Source: CAYMUN01 sp964440265 (GTDB taxonomy: Bacteria > Patescibacteriota > Saccharimonadia > Saccharimonadales > UBA4665). From it: 5,223 nt of DNA. The stretch is from assembly GCA_964440265.1 (NCBI GenBank), contig CAYTRU010000075.1:1-5223 (forward strand), written 5' to 3'. Both the position numbers and the translations under genes were made by a program. Positions 4,608 to 5,223 of this stretch are shown here, piece after piece (position 1 is the first letter of the stretch; each line of letters begins with the position of its first letter). Below the pieces are notes generated by a model. That model ran no database searches, was not told where the DNA came from, and worked only from the letters and a program-made list of their open reading frames with translations.

Positions 4608-4634
4608 ATGAGGACATTATCATTAATTTCGGAC

Positions 4635-5223
4635 TTATAGCAGTTTTTGGAGATACTGGCCGGTGTAGCTAGCTTTGACTTTTGCTACTTGCTCGGGAGT
4701 ACCCTCGGCAACGATAGTGCCGCCGGCGGCACCGCCCTCAGGGCCCATATCGATGAGGTGATCGGCGTTTTTGATGACATCGAGGTTGTGCTCGATGACG
4801 ACCACGCTGTTACCGGCATCGACTAGTGCGTGTAGCATATGCAGCAATTTATCGACATCGGCAATGTGCAAGCCCGTGGTTGGTTCGTCAAGGATGTAGA
4901 GAGTGCGGCCAGTGGGACGTCGGCTGAGCTCGGAGCTGAGTTTGATACGCTGGGCTTCACCACCGCTCAGTGTGGTAGCTGACTGACCGAGTGTAATATA
5001 GCCGATGCCGACGTCGACCAAGGTCTGGAGCTTACGAGCGATGGCTGGGATATTAGCAAAGAATTCCAGAGCTTGTTCGCAGGTCATGGCTAGAATATCG
5101 GCAATGGTTTTCCCCTTATAATGGATCTCTAGAGCTTCGCGGTTGTAGCGCTGGCCGTGACAGACCTCACAAGGTACATAGACATCGGGCAGGAAGTGCA
5201 TCTCGATCTTGATGATGCCGTCG
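4635..5223 (-). CDS. uvrA: UvrABC excinuclease subunit A, C-terminal part (5' truncated by window)
   Basis: The minus-strand frame is open from the right edge and ends at TAA 4637-4635, leaving 195 residues of UvrA. UvrA dimers scan DNA for damage and load UvrB in nucleotide excision repair. The visible part begins DGIIKIEMHFLPDVYVPC with the second half of the C-terminal zinc finger (CEVCHG, Cys18 and Cys21). It continues with the insertion region (RYNREALEIHYKGKTIADIL), LGQSATTLSGGEAQRIKL (second ABC signature, about 79-95), Walker B with catalytic Glu (LYILDEPTTGLH, about 108-119) and switch His 145 (VVVIEHNLDVI). It closes with IDMGPEGGAAGGTIVAEGTPEQV and TGQYLQKLL, a normal family C-terminus with no extension. 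The Met at 5201-5199 is internal, not a start. The sequence is conventional throughout, which argues that this flank is core chromosome. Confidence 0.97.
   Translation of the reverse strand, partial: DGIIKIEMHFLPDVYVPCEVCHGQRYNREALEIHYKGKTIADILAMTCEQALEFFANIPAIARKLQTLVDVGIGYITLGQSATTLSGGEAQRIKLSSELSRRPTGRTLYILDEPTTGLHIADVDKLLHMLHALVDAGNSVVVIEHNLDVIKNADHLIDMGPEGGAAGGTIVAEGTPEQVAKVKASYTGQYLQKLL

Noticed and set aside
5199..5201. ATG as the start of a short uvrA-like gene
   Set aside because: The frame stays open to the window edge and the preceding residues DGIIKIE match the UvrA consensus, so this Met is internal to a full-length gene.

Overview
The window looks like bacterial chromosome with the standard code: TGA ends the DedA-like and EVE genes. 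Several traits would fit a Patescibacteria (CPR) genome, perhaps a Saccharibacteria-like one. These are very tight packing, a small pilin-like protein with a KGFSAVE prepilin motif, starts with no Shine-Dalgarno, and a CTC-type L25. No rRNA or other phylogenetic marker is present, so this placement is only a tentative inference.

Layout, left to right: (1) the 3' end of an ABC-exporter ATPase (+), cut by the left edge; (2) rplY, ribosomal protein L25/CTC (-), convergent with it and carrying its own extended -10 promoter; (3) a DedA-family membrane protein (+); (4) a CheD-like protein (-) whose expected catalytic cysteine is serine; (5) a divergent three-gene operon (+), SRPBCC protein - EVE-domain protein - MarR-family regulator, with 4-nt stop/start overlaps at both junctions; (6) a pilin-like secreted protein (-) with its own promoter and Shine-Dalgarno; (7) the C-terminal part of uvrA (-), cut by the right edge. 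There is no gene-free stretch over 300 bases. The longest gaps are 1409-1500 and 4529-4634, and both hold promoter elements. I see no tRNA, rRNA, CRISPR array or insertion sequence.

The most interesting part is 2140-4041. The CheD-like gene and the SRPBCC-EVE-MarR operon are transcribed back to back from a 68-bp intergenic region. In it, two sigma70-type promoters share one overlapping -35 box (TTGACAA read either way). A perfect 9+2+9 palindrome covers the spacer and -10 of the operon promoter. Both promoters would start transcription at or within a few bases of the start codon, giving leaderless or nearly leaderless mRNAs. The simplest model is that the MarR protein made by the last gene binds the palindrome, represses its own operon and perhaps also controls the CheD-like gene. 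The EVE domain (modified-base reader fold), the SRPBCC protein (small-ligand pocket fold) and the CheD-like protein (deamidase fold) would then be the effectors of one ligand-responsive module. The module's function is unknown. The flanking genes are ordinary housekeeping or envelope functions.
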